Positions 7,069-14,547 of a stretch of 21,446 nucleotides of DNA are shown here, piece by piece. The position numbers and the translations under genes were made by a program. Source of the stretch: CAZYJR01 sp964647905 (GTDB lineage Bacteria > Desulfobacterota > DSM-4660 > Desulfatiglandales > HGW-15); NCBI GenBank assembly GCA_964647905.1, contig CAZYJR010000048.1, forward strand, positions 1 to 21,446. Reading direction: 5' to 3'. Every line of letters starts with the position of its first letter. Positions within the stretch are counted from its first letter, which is position 1. The notes under the pieces are model-generated. The model was not told where the DNA came from and ran no database searches. It saw nothing but the letters and a program-made list of their open reading frames with translations.

Positions 7069-8241
7069 ATGAGAAAGGTCCTCACCGGAAACCAGGCGGT
7101 GGCCCACGGGGTGCTGCTCTCCGATGTCCAGGTGGTCGCCGCTTATCCCATCACCCCCCAGACCTCCATCATCGAGACCCTTGCGGACCTCCAGAGCAAC
7201 GGAATGGGCGAGTTCGAGTACATACGGGTGGAGTCCGAGCACTCGGCAATGTCTGCGTGCATAAGCGCCTCCATGGGCGGGGTGCGGGCGTTTACCGCCA
7301 CCTGCGGCCAAGGTCTCTTCCTGATGCACGAGATGCTCCACTACGCCTCGGGCTCCCGGGTCCCCCTGGTGCTGGCCAATGTCAACAGGGCCGCGGCGGC
7401 GCCGTGGTCCATATGGAGCGACCAGACAGACTCTGTTTCGCAGCGGGAAACGGGGTGGATACAGCTCTATTGCGAAGGCAACCAGGAGGTGCTGGATACC
7501 ACCATAATGGCCTTCAAGATAGCCGAGCGGGTGCGCTTGCCGGTCATGGTGGTCCTGGACGCCTTTTTCCTCTCCCACACTGCGGAGCCGGTGGAAATAC
7601 CGGATGCGCTGGATGTCAGGGCCTTCCTACCCGGGTTCGATCCCGGGGAATTCCTACTGGACCCGGAGCATCCCAAGGTCTTCAACCCCATAGTGACCAG
7701 CGACTTCTACATGGAGTTCAGGTGGCTGGTGCAGAGGGACATGGAGCGGGCCAAGACGGTCATCACCGATGTGCACCGTGAATTCGAGGAGGCGTTCGGC
7801 AGGGGGTACGGCCAAGTGGAAGGCGTGGGGCTGGACGACGCCGAGGTGGTGCTGGTCTGCACCGGTACTGTGGCGTCCACTGCCAGGGCCGCCCTTGAAG
7901 GCCTGAGGGCCGAGGGCAAGAGGGCGGGCCTGTTGAAGATCAAGACCCTCAGACCTTTTCCTGTTGAAAAGGTGGCGAAGATGCTCGGCGGAAAGAGAAA
8001 GGCTGCTGTCATTGACCGAAACTTCTCACCGGGGGGACAGGGGGTGTGGGGGCAGGAGCTCAAGACAGCACTCTATGATCTCCCTGACTCCAAGAGGCCG
8101 ATGGTCTACGACTATATCGCCGGTCTGGGCGGTCGTGATATCAGCACCGGGCTGATCCGGGAGGCGTTCGAGCGGACCGCCGCCGCCGAGAGGCCCGAGG
8201 ACAGGGATATCTGGTTGGGGGTCAACTATGTACAGTCTTAA
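7069..8241 (+). CDS. porA: 2-oxoacid:ferredoxin oxidoreductase, alpha subunit (PorA-like)
   Basis: 390 aa, the usual PorA length. The N-terminal pyrimidine-binding domain of the TPP enzyme has TGNQAVAHGVLLSDVQVVAAYPITPQT and the ESEHSAMSA segment. The NVNRAAAAPWSIWSDQTDS region corresponds to the family's NxNRxxxAP-x-x-I substrate loop. The C-terminal transketolase-C-like part has VLVCTGTVASTARAAL and LRPFPVEKV. It catalyses oxidative decarboxylation together with the beta subunit. RBS GAGGAG overlaps the end of the preceding gene. Its last 14 nt overlap porB. Pyruvate is the most likely substrate by gene order (G-D-A-B), but a branched-chain 2-oxoacid enzyme is not excluded. Confidence 0.9.
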   Translation: MRKVLTGNQAVAHGVLLSDVQVVAAYPITPQTSIIETLADLQSNGMGEFEYIRVESEHSAMSACISASMGGVRAFTATCGQGLFLMHEMLHYASGSRVPLVLANVNRAAAAPWSIWSDQTDSVSQRETGWIQLYCEGNQEVLDTTIMAFKIAERVRLPVMVVLDAFFLSHTAEPVEIPDALDVRAFLPGFDPGEFLLDPEHPKVFNPIVTSDFYMEFRWLVQRDMERAKTVITDVHREFEEAFGRGYGQVEGVGLDDAEVVLVCTGTVASTARAALEGLRAEGKRAGLLKIKTLRPFPVEKVAKMLGGKRKAAVIDRNFSPGGQGVWGQELKTALYDLPDSKRPMVYDYIAGLGGRDISTGLIREAFERTAAAERPEDRDIWLGVNYVQS

Positions 8242-9130
8242 CCAGCGTTATGACAACAGCATCGTCCCCCGGGAAGAATACCTGACTCAGGGGCACCTGG
8301 CCTGCTCGGGTTGCGGGGCCTCTCTTTCCATGCGCCTGGCGCTCAAAGGCCTGGGAAAGCCCACAGCACTGGTCATGCCCGCCTGCTGCTGGACCATCAT
8401 CCCGGGTGCGTGGCCGTACACGGCCCTGGACGTGCCCGTATTCATGACCGCTTTCGAGGCCACCGGCGCATCCATCTCAGGCCTCAAGGCCGCCTACCGC
8501 ATGCGGGGCATGGGGGATGTATGCGTTGTGGGCTGGGCAGGAGACGGCGGGACCTACGATATCGGCCTACAGTCCCTGTCGGCCGCAGCAGAGCGGAACG
8601 AGGACGTCATCTACGTATGCTATGACAACGAGGCCTACATGAATACCGGAGTCCAGCGGTCAGGGGGAACCCCTACAGGGGCCTGGACCACCACCACCCC
8701 GGGGCCCGGGGCCAAGATCGAGCCCAAGAAGGATATGGACGAGATAATGATCGCCCACCGGATACCTTACGTGGCCACCGCCACCGCGGCCTACCCCCAT
8801 GATCTGATCGAGAAGTTCCGCAAGGCCAGATCCATCCCGGGCATGAGGTTCATCCGCTTACTGGCGGCATGCCCGGCTGGCTGGCGCACGCCTGATCACC
8901 TCTCGGTGGAGCTCATGCGAATGGCCGTGCAATCCAACATCTTCCCCTTGCTGGAAGTGGAGGAGGGCACGGTCTTCCGCCGGACCGTGGTGCCCGAGCG
9001 GGTGATCCCGGTGGAGCCTTACCTGCGGGCACAGGGCCGCTTCAAGCACATGAGCGACGGCCAGGTGGCCAGGTACCAGAACGAGGTCAATGAGCGCTTT
9101 GCAAGACTGCAGGGCAGAATAGCAGCCTGA
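8228..9130 (+). CDS. porB: 2-oxoacid:ferredoxin oxidoreductase, beta subunit, TPP-binding (PorB-like)
   Basis: 300 aa. It binds the diphosphate of TPP through GDGGTYDIGLQSLSAAAERNE (starting at 105) and the DNEAYMNTGVQRSGGTP segment (133-149). Cys26, Cys29, Cys53 or Cys54, and Cys215 (in LAACPAGW) match the four ligands of the proximal [4Fe-4S] cluster of pyruvate:ferredoxin oxidoreductases. The TPTGAWTTTTPGPG loop follows the family pattern. It overlaps porA by 14 nt, so expression is coupled. It uses thiamine diphosphate, linking it to the thi genes downstream. The next gene begins 10 bp after its stop. Confidence 0.9.
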   Translation: MYSLNQRYDNSIVPREEYLTQGHLACSGCGASLSMRLALKGLGKPTALVMPACCWTIIPGAWPYTALDVPVFMTAFEATGASISGLKAAYRMRGMGDVCVVGWAGDGGTYDIGLQSLSAAAERNEDVIYVCYDNEAYMNTGVQRSGGTPTGAWTTTTPGPGAKIEPKKDMDEIMIAHRIPYVATATAAYPHDLIEKFRKARSIPGMRFIRLLAACPAGWRTPDHLSVELMRMAVQSNIFPLLEVEEGTVFRRTVVPERVIPVEPYLRAQGRFKHMSDGQVARYQNEVNERFARLQGRIAA

Positions 9131-9140
9131 GGGGGGTTTT

Positions 9141-10004
9141 GTGCGCTATGCGATAGTGGCCAACCCCCGGGCCGGGGGCATGCTCAGGCCGGCCGGGCCG
9201 GCCAGGCTCCGGGCGGCGGCGGGCGTCCTGGGCGCAGCGATCCACGGCCTGGAGACCGCTTCTCCCTCGGAGTTCGCAGACTGCGCGCGCCGCGTATCAG
9301 GCGAGTGCGACGTGCTGGTCGCAGCCGGCGGGGACACCACGGTATCCCTGGTGGTGAACTCGGTCGATCCCGCCGGGCTCAGCCTCGCCTATCTCCCCAT
9401 GGGAACGGGCAACGCCCTGGGTCACGCCTTCGGCTACGGGGGCGATCCTGTAAGAGCGGCACGCGCCATTGCCGGAGGCTCTGACAGGAAGCTGGACCTC
9501 TTGAACTGCCCCGGCGGCGTGAAGGCCTTTATCGCCTCTTTGGGGCTGGATGCGACCGCGGTTCGACTGAGGCATGCCGGTCTCGCACGCGGCGGATCAG
9601 GCCTGGCAAGCTATGCCGGATCCTTCCTCCGGGCCCTTTTCAGGGCGGGAAGGACATCGGCCCGCCTGTTCATGGATGACGCTCCGGTTTGGAGCGGTAG
9701 GCTCTTGACCCTCCTGGCTGTAAAGCACCCTTACTACGGTCTGGGCATGAAGGTGGTCCCGGGCGCGCGGCCGGACGACGGCCGGATTCACGCCCTGGTG
9801 ATCAGCTCCGCATCGGCGGCCCTGTTCTTGGGGATACCCTCCGCCTTTCTGGGCGGGAACATCGTGGGCCGGGGTTTCCAAGGCAAGAGCCTGACCCTGG
9901 AGACCGCCGCCCCGGTGGATCTCCAGGCGGACGGCGGGCCTTCGGGCAGGGTCCTCAACGCGGCCTTCTCGGTCCTCCCGGGTGCGGTTCGGTTTCGATT
10001 CTGA
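9141..10004 (+). CDS. Diacylglycerol/lipid-kinase-like protein (DAGK catalytic domain family)
   Basis: 287 aa, near the usual 290-310 for bacterial DgkB/YegS-type lipid kinases. The N-terminal nucleotide fold starts RYAIVANPRAGG. The glycine-rich motif reads AAGGDTTVS where the family normally has GGDGT, and the second family motif appears as MGTGNALGHAFG. The C-terminal beta-rich half holds the GLDATAVRLRH and VVPGARPDDGRIHALVI segments typical for the family. The GTG start is supported by GAGGGG overlapping the porB stop. The gene is the last of the oxidoreductase operon and convergent with the sigma-54 regulator (2 bp between stops). The link to 2-oxoacid oxidation is unclear. A lipid or unknown metabolite substrate is inferred, and the altered GGDGT motif lowers certainty of activity. 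Confidence 0.75.
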   Translation: MRYAIVANPRAGGMLRPAGPARLRAAAGVLGAAIHGLETASPSEFADCARRVSGECDVLVAAGGDTTVSLVVNSVDPAGLSLAYLPMGTGNALGHAFGYGGDPVRAARAIAGGSDRKLDLLNCPGGVKAFIASLGLDATAVRLRHAGLARGGSGLASYAGSFLRALFRAGRTSARLFMDDAPVWSGRLLTLLAVKHPYYGLGMKVVPGARPDDGRIHALVISSASAALFLGIPSAFLGGNIVGRGFQGKSLTLETAAPVDLQADGGPSGRVLNAAFSVLPGAVRFRF

Positions 10005-10006
10005 TT

Positions 10007-11449
10007 TCAGGCGTCCTGAAGACCGTAGCGGGAGATGAGCCGCGAGAGATAGGTCCGCTGGATGCCCAAGGCCTCGGCCGCTCTTGAGCGGTTCCCGCCC
10101 GTACGCCGCAGGTTCTGGACAATCAGCTCTTTCTTGAACCGATCCACCGCCGGCTTGAGGCCGAGGTCCAGGGGGATCCCGGCAGCCGGCTGCCTGGGGC
10201 CTGATATGGGCAGGTCCTCGGGCAGGATCTCCAGGCCGTTTCCCATCACCACCGCCCTTTCCAAGGCGTTTCTGAGCTCCCGCACGTTTCCGGGCCAATC
10301 ATAGTCCACCATACGCTCCAGGGCCGCCTCTGATAAGGCCAGGCCGGGAAGCCCTCGTTCCCCCTTGAACCGCTCCAGGTAGTAGCGGGTCATCAAGGGT
10401 ATGTCCTCTTTCCTTTCCCTGAGCGGCGGAATGCGGAGCTGGATGACGTTGAGACGATAGAAGAGGTCCTCCCTGAAAAGGCCCTGCGCAACGTCCCGCT
10501 CGATGTCCCGGTTGGTGGCCGAGACGATGCGGATATCCACGTTGATGGGCACGTTCCCTCCCACCCGGTAGAATACCCCTTCCTGTATCACCCTCAGGAG
10601 CTTGGCCTGCATGCCGGCTGACATCTCGCCTATCTCGTCCAGGAACAGGGTGCCCTCGTCCGCTGACTCGATCTTGCCCGTCGTTCGCGCCGCGGCCCCG
10701 GTGAAGGCGCCCTTTTCGTAGCCGAAGAGTTCGGCCTCCATCAGGCCCTCGGGCAGTGCGGCACAATTGAGCGTTACCATGGGCTTGTGCTTCCTCGGGC
10801 CCGCTCCGTGGATCAACCGGGCCAAAAGCTCCTTGCCCGTCCCGCTCTCGCCCAGGATCAGGGTGCTGGTCTTGGAGTTGGCCACCTTGAACGCGTCCGA
10901 GATCACCTTCTTCAGCTCTCTGCTCTCCCCCACGATTTGATGGCGGCCCTCAAGCTCTTCCCTCAGGTCGCGGTTCTCCCGCTCCACGTCCCGGATCCGC
11001 CTGGCGTTGCTTATTGCCAGGGAAGCAAGATCAGCGAATGCGGTGAGGGTCTTCATGTCTTCCTCGAGGATCGCACTGCCGTTCTCCTTGTCGATTATCT
11101 CCATCACTCCGATGATCTCACCTTCCACCTTCATGGGAACGCAGGCGATGGAGCGGGTCTCGAAGCCGATGGAGTCGCTGATTTTCTTGTACCAGCGGGG
11201 ATCCCGGCTCACGTCCGGTATGAGGAGGGGTTCGCCTGTGAGCGCCACCCATCCGGCGATTCCCTGGCCCAGATTGATCTCGAACTTTCGTACCTCCTCG
11301 CCCTTCTCGCCGGTGGCCACCTTGAAATAGAGCTTCTTTGTCTTGGGGTCCAGCAGCAGGAGCGAGCTGGCCCTTGCCCGCATCATGGTGGTGGCCGTGT
11401 TGATGACCAGCTCGAGCAGCCGGTCGAGGTCCAGCAGCTGTTCGGTCAC
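10007..11449 (-). CDS. Sigma-54-dependent transcriptional activator (GAF-AAA+-Fis HTH)
   Basis: 480 aa, NifA-like architecture. A GAF sensor domain covers about residues 5-155 (LGQGIAGWVALTGEPLLIPDV, VPMKVEGEIIGVMEIID), followed by a coiled linker (155-172). The AAA+ domain has Walker A GESGTGKE (200-207), the sigma-54 contact loop GAFTGA (247-252) and Walker B TLFLDEIG (267-274). A C-terminal Fis-type HTH (about 440-480, GGNRSRAAEALGIQRTYLSRLISRYGL) completes it. All residues needed to remodel sigma-54 polymerase are present. The GTG start has GAGGGGG 7 nt upstream; no better start exists upstream in frame. It diverges from the DUF4388 gene, which carries a -24/-12 promoter, so that gene is its likely target. 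The GAF ligand cannot be told from sequence. Confidence 0.93.
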   Translation of the reverse strand: MTEQLLDLDRLLELVINTATTMMRARASSLLLLDPKTKKLYFKVATGEKGEEVRKFEINLGQGIAGWVALTGEPLLIPDVSRDPRWYKKISDSIGFETRSIACVPMKVEGEIIGVMEIIDKENGSAILEEDMKTLTAFADLASLAISNARRIRDVERENRDLREELEGRHQIVGESRELKKVISDAFKVANSKTSTLILGESGTGKELLARLIHGAGPRKHKPMVTLNCAALPEGLMEAELFGYEKGAFTGAAARTTGKIESADEGTLFLDEIGEMSAGMQAKLLRVIQEGVFYRVGGNVPINVDIRIVSATNRDIERDVAQGLFREDLFYRLNVIQLRIPPLRERKEDIPLMTRYYLERFKGERGLPGLALSEAALERMVDYDWPGNVRELRNALERAVVMGNGLEILPEDLPISGPRQPAAGIPLDLGLKPAVDRFKKELIVQNLRRTGGNRSRAAEALGIQRTYLSRLISRYGLQDA

Positions 11450-11534
11450 GTCGAATCCCCCTCGGAATGAATCCGCCTCCGATCTCGGACCGCCCGGGAG
11501 GCTCGGTGCCGGGAAGAATCTCTTCGGCGGCCCC

Positions 11535-11550
11535 TGTCAAGGTCCTGACA
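11535..11550. promoter_or_regulatory. Candidate upstream activator site (inverted repeat)
   Basis: TGTCA, 6-bp spacer, TGACA. It lies in the divergent region about 170 bp upstream of the predicted sigma-54 start, within the distance at which Fis-HTH activators bind. Only 5-bp arms, so weak. Confidence 0.25.
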
Positions 11551-11616
11551 ATCGCCCCGGCCCGACCCAGTGTACAGGATGGCACAACCGTATACAAAAA
11601 GATACCCTATTCTTGT

Positions 11617-11645
11617 ACCCGGACTCCGGATATGCCGGGTTTTTT
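11617..11645 (+). terminator. Terminator-like hairpin with T-run
   Basis: ACCCGG (11617-11622), a 12-nt loop, CCGGGT (11635-11640), followed immediately by TTTTT (run of six counting the last stem base). This is the form of a plus-strand intrinsic terminator, but no plus-strand gene ends here. It sits about 45 bp before the sigma-54 promoter and may block read-through into that gene or end an unseen short RNA. Confidence 0.4.
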
Positions 11646-11689
11646 GTGTCATGCCGGGGCATTCCATTCATGAGCCCCTGGGTTTGACC

Positions 11690-11704
11690 GGGCACAAGTA
11701 TTGC
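11690..11704 (+). promoter_or_regulatory. Sigma-54 (-24/-12) promoter of the DUF4388 gene
   Basis: GGGCAC (11690-11695), AAGTA, TTGC (11701-11704), then A. Compared with TGGCAC-N5-TTGCW, only the first base differs in the two core blocks. The invariant GG and GC are 12 bp apart, as required. The predicted start is near 11716, leaving a leader of about 35 nt before the ATG at 11751. A sigma-54 activator is encoded divergently next door. Confidence 0.75.
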
Positions 11705-11750
11705 ATATTGATCCTGTAGAGCAAGAGGCGAAATGCTCAGGGAGGCCGAG

Positions 11751-12920
11751 ATGGGTGACAGGAGATCGTTTTCAGGGGGGTTGGATTTCATCGGGCTTTC
11801 CGACTTGATCCAGATCTTGGGCGGAAACGGCGGCACCGGGGTCCTCAAGCTAACCAGCGAGTACGCTCCTTGCCCGGGGTACATATATTTCGTGGACGGG
11901 GATCCGGTGCACGCCTCGTGGGGTGAGGCGGGCGGAGCGGACGCCCTTTACGGCCTGTTCGGCTTGACCCAAGGTCACTTCGAGTTCAAGTACGGCCCGG
12001 TCCAGGTGGGCAGGACTCTCAGGCGGAACCGAATGCAGTTGGTCCTGGACGGGCTGCGGATGGTGGACGAAGGGAAGATACAACGGATGGGCCCGCCGCC
12101 CGAGGAAGACCCGACGGACGGGTTCGGGTACGGGAACGTGCACGACATACCCGTGGTCAAGGGCCCGGTACCGGATTATATGTACATAGTCCAGGAGGAG
12201 GGCTTTCCGGACGGCACCACCATTGTGAGGGAAGGGGCTTACGGGAACTGGATCTGGGTGATCCTGGAAGGGCTAGTGGACATCACCAAGGAGACCCCGC
12301 AGGGCCCGGTACACATCGCCCGCCTGGGGGAGGGCTGTTTCATCGGGACCCTGCTGAGCCTGCTCCACGGGGTGAACCGCCGGACCGCAACCGCGACCGC
12401 GGTGGGCCACGTTCAGTTGGGCCTCTTGGACACGGTGCGCCTGAGCGGGGAGTACGCGGCCATGTCCCATGGATTCAAGGGCGTCTTGCTGAGTCTGACA
12501 GGGAGACTGTTCAAGATAACCGATAGGACCGTGGGGCTCCTGATGAGAAACCCAGGGATGCACTCGGCCGTTGACCCCGGATCACCTCTCATGAACGAGG
12601 ATGTGCTCAGACAAGGGGTTTACGCCATCCGCAGGGGCGGGACCTGGGTGGTCAGCCGCATAGGCCGGGATTTTCTTCCCCTGTGCAGCCTGACCGAGCA
12701 GGATGTCTTCGGGAAGGTGCCCTTCCTGGACATAGGCCATGAACCCCAAAGCGCGTCGGTGGTGGCCCCCTCTGATCTCGAAGTCGAGAAGCTGGACCCC
12801 GGGATGCTCCAGGGAGAATACGACCGGCTCTCAGAGACCTTCAGGAGCCTGGTCCACAATGTGGGAACCTGCATATCAGAGACCACCAGAATCGCCTGCA
12901 GGGCCAGGGCTGCGGCTTAG
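11751..12920 (+). CDS. DUF4388 plus cyclic-nucleotide-binding-fold protein
   Basis: 389 aa, cytosolic. Residues about 5-95 are a DUF4388 (PATAN-like) domain: SFSGGLDFIGLSDLIQILGG, GVLKLTS, then GYIYFVDGDPVHASWGEAGGADALYGLF, the usual pattern in delta-proteobacterial signalling proteins. Residues about 150-255 form a cNMP-binding beta-roll (GAYGNWIWVILEGLVDITK, LGEGCFIGTLLSLLHGVNRRTATATA). A second, more degenerate roll follows (about 285-365). There is no DNA-binding or enzymatic domain, so it is probably a receptor or adaptor. Start choice: ATG 11751 has GGAGG at a 5-nt spacing. The ATG 18 nt upstream (11733) has only AGAGG at 4 nt and would add six residues. Its stop shares bases with the convergent thioesterase stop. 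Confidence 0.75.
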   Translation: MGDRRSFSGGLDFIGLSDLIQILGGNGGTGVLKLTSEYAPCPGYIYFVDGDPVHASWGEAGGADALYGLFGLTQGHFEFKYGPVQVGRTLRRNRMQLVLDGLRMVDEGKIQRMGPPPEEDPTDGFGYGNVHDIPVVKGPVPDYMYIVQEEGFPDGTTIVREGAYGNWIWVILEGLVDITKETPQGPVHIARLGEGCFIGTLLSLLHGVNRRTATATAVGHVQLGLLDTVRLSGEYAAMSHGFKGVLLSLTGRLFKITDRTVGLLMRNPGMHSAVDPGSPLMNEDVLRQGVYAIRRGGTWVVSRIGRDFLPLCSLTEQDVFGKVPFLDIGHEPQSASVVAPSDLEVEKLDPGMLQGEYDRLSETFRSLVHNVGTCISETTRIACRARAAA

Positions 12921-13369
12921 CCGGCCCCGGTGACCAGCGCCTGAAACCGCTCCTCGGAAAACAGGCGGTAGGTGCTGCGGGCGCTCGAGCAGAGGGCCCC
13001 GTCATCCGCGGTACTGAGCTCGGCCTCGAGATGGATGTAAGGGTCCTCCCTGGAGGAGATCCGGCTGGTGATTCTGACCTCCCTCCCCAGGTAAACCGGC
13101 CGGTGAAAGGTGATGTGGAGCTCCGTGGTCACACCCATTTCCCCGGTCAGATAATGGGCGGTCCACCCCATTATCTCGTCGAACAGTCCTCCCTGGATGC
13201 CGCCATGGAGGATGTTTCCCAGCCCCTTGAATGGGTAGGAGGGTAGATACTCGGTCCGGACCTCCTCTCGTTCCTCGTCTATGTAGAACTCAAGCTTGAG
13301 TCCCGCCTCGTTCCTGGGTCCGCAAAAGAAGCACTGCTGGTCGGGATAGAAGTTGGGAATTCGTTTCAT
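12917..13369 (-). CDS. Hotdog-fold thioesterase, PaaI family
   Basis: 150 aa, cytosolic. A CFFCGPRNEAGLKLEF opening (13-28) is followed by the hotdog helix motif LHGGIQGGLFDEIMGW, in which an acidic residue (Asp/Glu of FDE) polarises water in PaaI-type acyl-CoA thioesterases. Then come THITFHRPVYLG-like strands (LHITFHRPVYLGREVRITSRI). Expected substrates are acyl- or aryl-CoA esters. In an organism with glutaryl-CoA/crotonyl-CoA chemistry it may release CoA from dead-end thioesters, but this is inference. The minus-strand TAA (12917-12919) interlocks with the TAG (12918-12920) of the preceding gene. AGGAGG lies upstream of the start, with a nearer GAGGCGGAG. No strong promoter seen. Confidence 0.8.
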   Translation of the reverse strand: MKRIPNFYPDQQCFFCGPRNEAGLKLEFYIDEEREEVRTEYLPSYPFKGLGNILHGGIQGGLFDEIMGWTAHYLTGEMGVTTELHITFHRPVYLGREVRITSRISSREDPYIHLEAELSTADDGALCSSARSTYRLFSEERFQALVTGAG

Positions 13370-13620
13370 CTCCGCCTCTTGACCTCCTGGCCGGGCATTC
13401 TGCCACTTATGCCCAGTGGACGCTATACCAAATCGCAGCCTTTTTCTCGTGCGCGGCGAGCAGGGGGCCTCGGGCCGGAAAAGGCTTTGTAGGCCCGGCC
13501 GCGCATGATAGATTCTGGAGCCCGGAAAGGCGATTGCCGGTCTTGGAGGAGGTGCAAGGGGTAGCCGGCGTCTTTAGAGGGCCACGGAGCAAGACCCGGG
13601 GCCGGTTAGGAGAATCGATT
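13370..13620. other. Intergenic region between divergent thioesterase and DUF89 genes
   Basis: About 250 bp with no supported gene. It holds GC-rich inverted repeats (GGGCCT ... AGGCCC and GGCCGG ... CCGGCC around 13464-13500) and a weak sigma-54-like match on the plus strand at 13523-13538. Confidence 0.4.
13523..13538 (+). promoter_or_regulatory. Weak sigma-54-like -24/-12 match upstream of the DUF89 gene
   Basis: CGGAAAGGCGATTGCC keeps the invariant GG (13524-13525) and TTGC (13534-13537) at the right 12-bp offset, but the CAC of the -24 block is AAA. The predicted start is near 13549, 72 nt before the ATG. A tentative second target for the activator at 10007-11449. Confidence 0.25.
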
Positions 13621-14547
13621 ATGACGTCCCCTGAATTGATGGGACCCAGGTGTGCGGAGTGCCTGTTGTCATTGGCGGTGGATGCGGCCCGGAAGGCGGG
13701 TGCGGAAAGCCTCGAGGACGAGGCGGAGCGGATCATAGCCCGGGGGGTGGAGCAGCGCATGACCTCACCGGCCGTGGCAAAGGCCTTGCTGAGGGAGATC
13801 GCGTCCTTGACCGGCACGCCGGACCCTTATAAGGAGTTCAAAGCGGCGGAAATGGCCGCAGCCAATGAGGTGTTCGAGCGGCTGGACCGCTTGACGGATC
13901 AGGATCTCCGATCCTGCGTGAGCTTGGCGGTATTGGGTAACAGCTTGGATTTCTTCCGGCAGGCGAAAGACGCATTCGGGGATGTGCCCGCCCTTTTCAG
14001 CCGAGGTGTTCCCTTTACCAGGGACGACACAGGAAGGCTCGAGGGCTTTTTGGAAGGGGGGCCGGGGCTTGTGCTCTATCTCACGGACAATTCCGGGGAG
14101 ATATTTTTCGACGGCGCCCTCTACGACTACATCAGGAGGCGTTCGGGCAGGTGCGTCCTGGTGGTCAAGGGCGGACCGTCGGTGAACGATCTTACCAGGG
14201 CCGAGCTACGCTCGGCGGGCCTGGAACAGAGGTTCGACGAGGTGGCTGATACAGGCACGGACGGGCCGGGCATCGACTGGGACGAGGTCTCGGCCGAGTT
14301 CATGGACATGGTGGACCGGGCCGAGCTGATCCTGTCCAAGGGTATGGCCAACTTCGAGACCGTTTACGGCCGGGGGCTGAAACCGGCATGCTTCTATCTC
14401 TTTCGTGTCAAGTGCCGGCCCATCCAGGACTACCTCGGCATCCCGGTGGGCGCCTTCGTTGCCATGTGGGAGGACGGGGCCGGATCAGTTGATCAAGCTC
14501 TGGCTGGGCGCAGGGATGCGGCCTCCCAGGCGGATGAAATCCCCTGA
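13621..14547 (+). CDS. DUF89 / ARMT1-like metal-dependent phosphatase
   Basis: 308 aa, cytosolic. DUF89 proteins are metal-dependent phosphatases proposed to remove harmful or side-product phosphometabolites. Visible family marks: an N-terminal CAEC (12-15, usually CIPC), DPYKEFK, then LYLTDNSGEIFFDGAL with the metal-binding Asp-Asn. VVKGGPSVNDLTRAEL, an Asp-rich DVS-like segment, and ILSKGMANFETVYG follow. The family usually ends soon after VGAFVAMW. Here about 25 further residues run through the end of the convergent UPF0210 gene, suggesting loss of an older stop codon. Start: ATG 13621 with AGGAG 9 nt upstream; the longer frame upstream has only TTG/GTG starts and no family residues. The substrate is unknown. 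Confidence 0.85.
   Translation: MTSPELMGPRCAECLLSLAVDAARKAGAESLEDEAERIIARGVEQRMTSPAVAKALLREIASLTGTPDPYKEFKAAEMAAANEVFERLDRLTDQDLRSCVSLAVLGNSLDFFRQAKDAFGDVPALFSRGVPFTRDDTGRLEGFLEGGPGLVLYLTDNSGEIFFDGALYDYIRRRSGRCVLVVKGGPSVNDLTRAELRSAGLEQRFDEVADTGTDGPGIDWDEVSAEFMDMVDRAELILSKGMANFETVYGRGLKPACFYLFRVKCRPIQDYLGIPVGAFVAMWEDGAGSVDQALAGRRDAASQADEIP

Noticed and set aside
4933..7578. Very long open frame (881 codons) on the minus strand
   Set aside because: It lies antisense to porG, the PorD-GltD fusion and porA, all with clear family motifs. GC-rich codon use keeps antisense frames open; its translation shows no domain and is rich in Gly, Pro, Arg and His.
11580..11595. TGGCAC at 11580-11585 as a second sigma-54 promoter
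   Set aside because: The -12 position reads TATAC instead of TTGC, so the invariant GC is missing.
11450..11732. Small protein frames across the divergent region
   Set aside because: No ribosome binding site, no hydrophobic or conserved-looking pattern, and they cross the promoter and terminator elements.
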